Positions 6,055 to 6,100 of a stretch of DNA of 6,100 nucleotides are shown here, piece by piece. The notes beneath the pieces were generated by a model. That model had not been told where the DNA came from. It made no database searches and saw only the letters and a program-made list of their open reading frames with translations. The stretch comes from a bacterium (lineage in GTDB: Bacteria; Verrucomicrobiota; Verrucomicrobiia; Limisphaerales; UBA11358). The DNA is taken from assembly GCA_021781185.1 (NCBI GenBank), contig JAJXXI010000226.1, forward strand, positions 1-6,100, in the 5' to 3' direction. The first letter of the stretch is position 1; every line of letters begins with the position of its first letter. A program made the position numbers and the translations under genes.

Positions 6055-6100
6055 ATGGCTGACCTCACGACGATTTTCCACCAACTGCAACGCCAGCTTT
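6055..6100 (+). CDS. Possible start of a downstream gene, cut by the window edge
   Basis: ATG at 6055 opens a frame reading MADLTTIFHQLQRQL to the end of the window. It lies 39 bases after the stop of the beta-helix gene and in the same frame. Upstream GGCGGGCGG (6031-6039) is a poor and distant ribosome binding site. A competing frame with ATG at 5966 ([19 protein letters not shown]...) is also open to the edge and overlaps the end of the beta-helix gene. Only 15 codons are visible, so I cannot name a product or choose firmly between the two. Confidence 0.3.
   Translation, partial: MADLTTIFHQLQRQL

Overview
The window looks like chromosomal DNA from a GC-rich Gram-negative bacterium, most likely a member of the Verrucomicrobiota (Pedosphaera/Limisphaerales-like). 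The reasons are a secreted choice-of-anchor Q / beta-helix protein, genes with almost no Shine-Dalgarno signal, and palindromic intergenic repeats whose spurious translations (HRQDACATT, TGILPV, AQAFQSAG) I associate with that group. This placement rests on recognition, not on a marker gene.

Layout. 1-330: no gene; holds repeat copy A (117-209), which ends in two TTCC-loop hairpins. 331-1050 (minus): a complete DPM1-like family 2 glycosyltransferase with a good sigma70-type promoter at 1092-1121. 1051-1378: divergent intergenic region dominated by a nested inverted repeat (1134-1315) made of two head-to-head copies, C and B, of the same element. 1379-1864 (plus): yajQ, a nucleotide/c-di-GMP-binding UPF0234 protein. 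1865-2187: 323 bases without a supportable gene. 2188-4308 (plus): recG, all helicase motifs intact, but with two unusual inserted or replaced segments and a shortened C-terminus. 4504-6015 (plus): a secreted glycine-rich beta-helix protein with one complete choice-of-anchor Q unit and a second unit that stops after about 100 residues. 6055-6100: possible start of another gene.

The genes do not form an evident pathway. The glycosyltransferase (lipid-linked sugar donor synthesis), YajQ (signalling or RNA-related), RecG (fork reversal and recombination) and the secreted beta-helix protein look like independent units. The common theme is repeat activity. Related palindromic elements flank the glycosyltransferase gene and run up to yajQ, and at least one unusual recG segment resembles a repeat-derived, in-frame insertion. 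I see no CRISPR array, tRNA, rRNA, transposase or phage gene. The most noteworthy items are the composite nested palindrome, the recG insertions and the broken second unit of the beta-helix protein.
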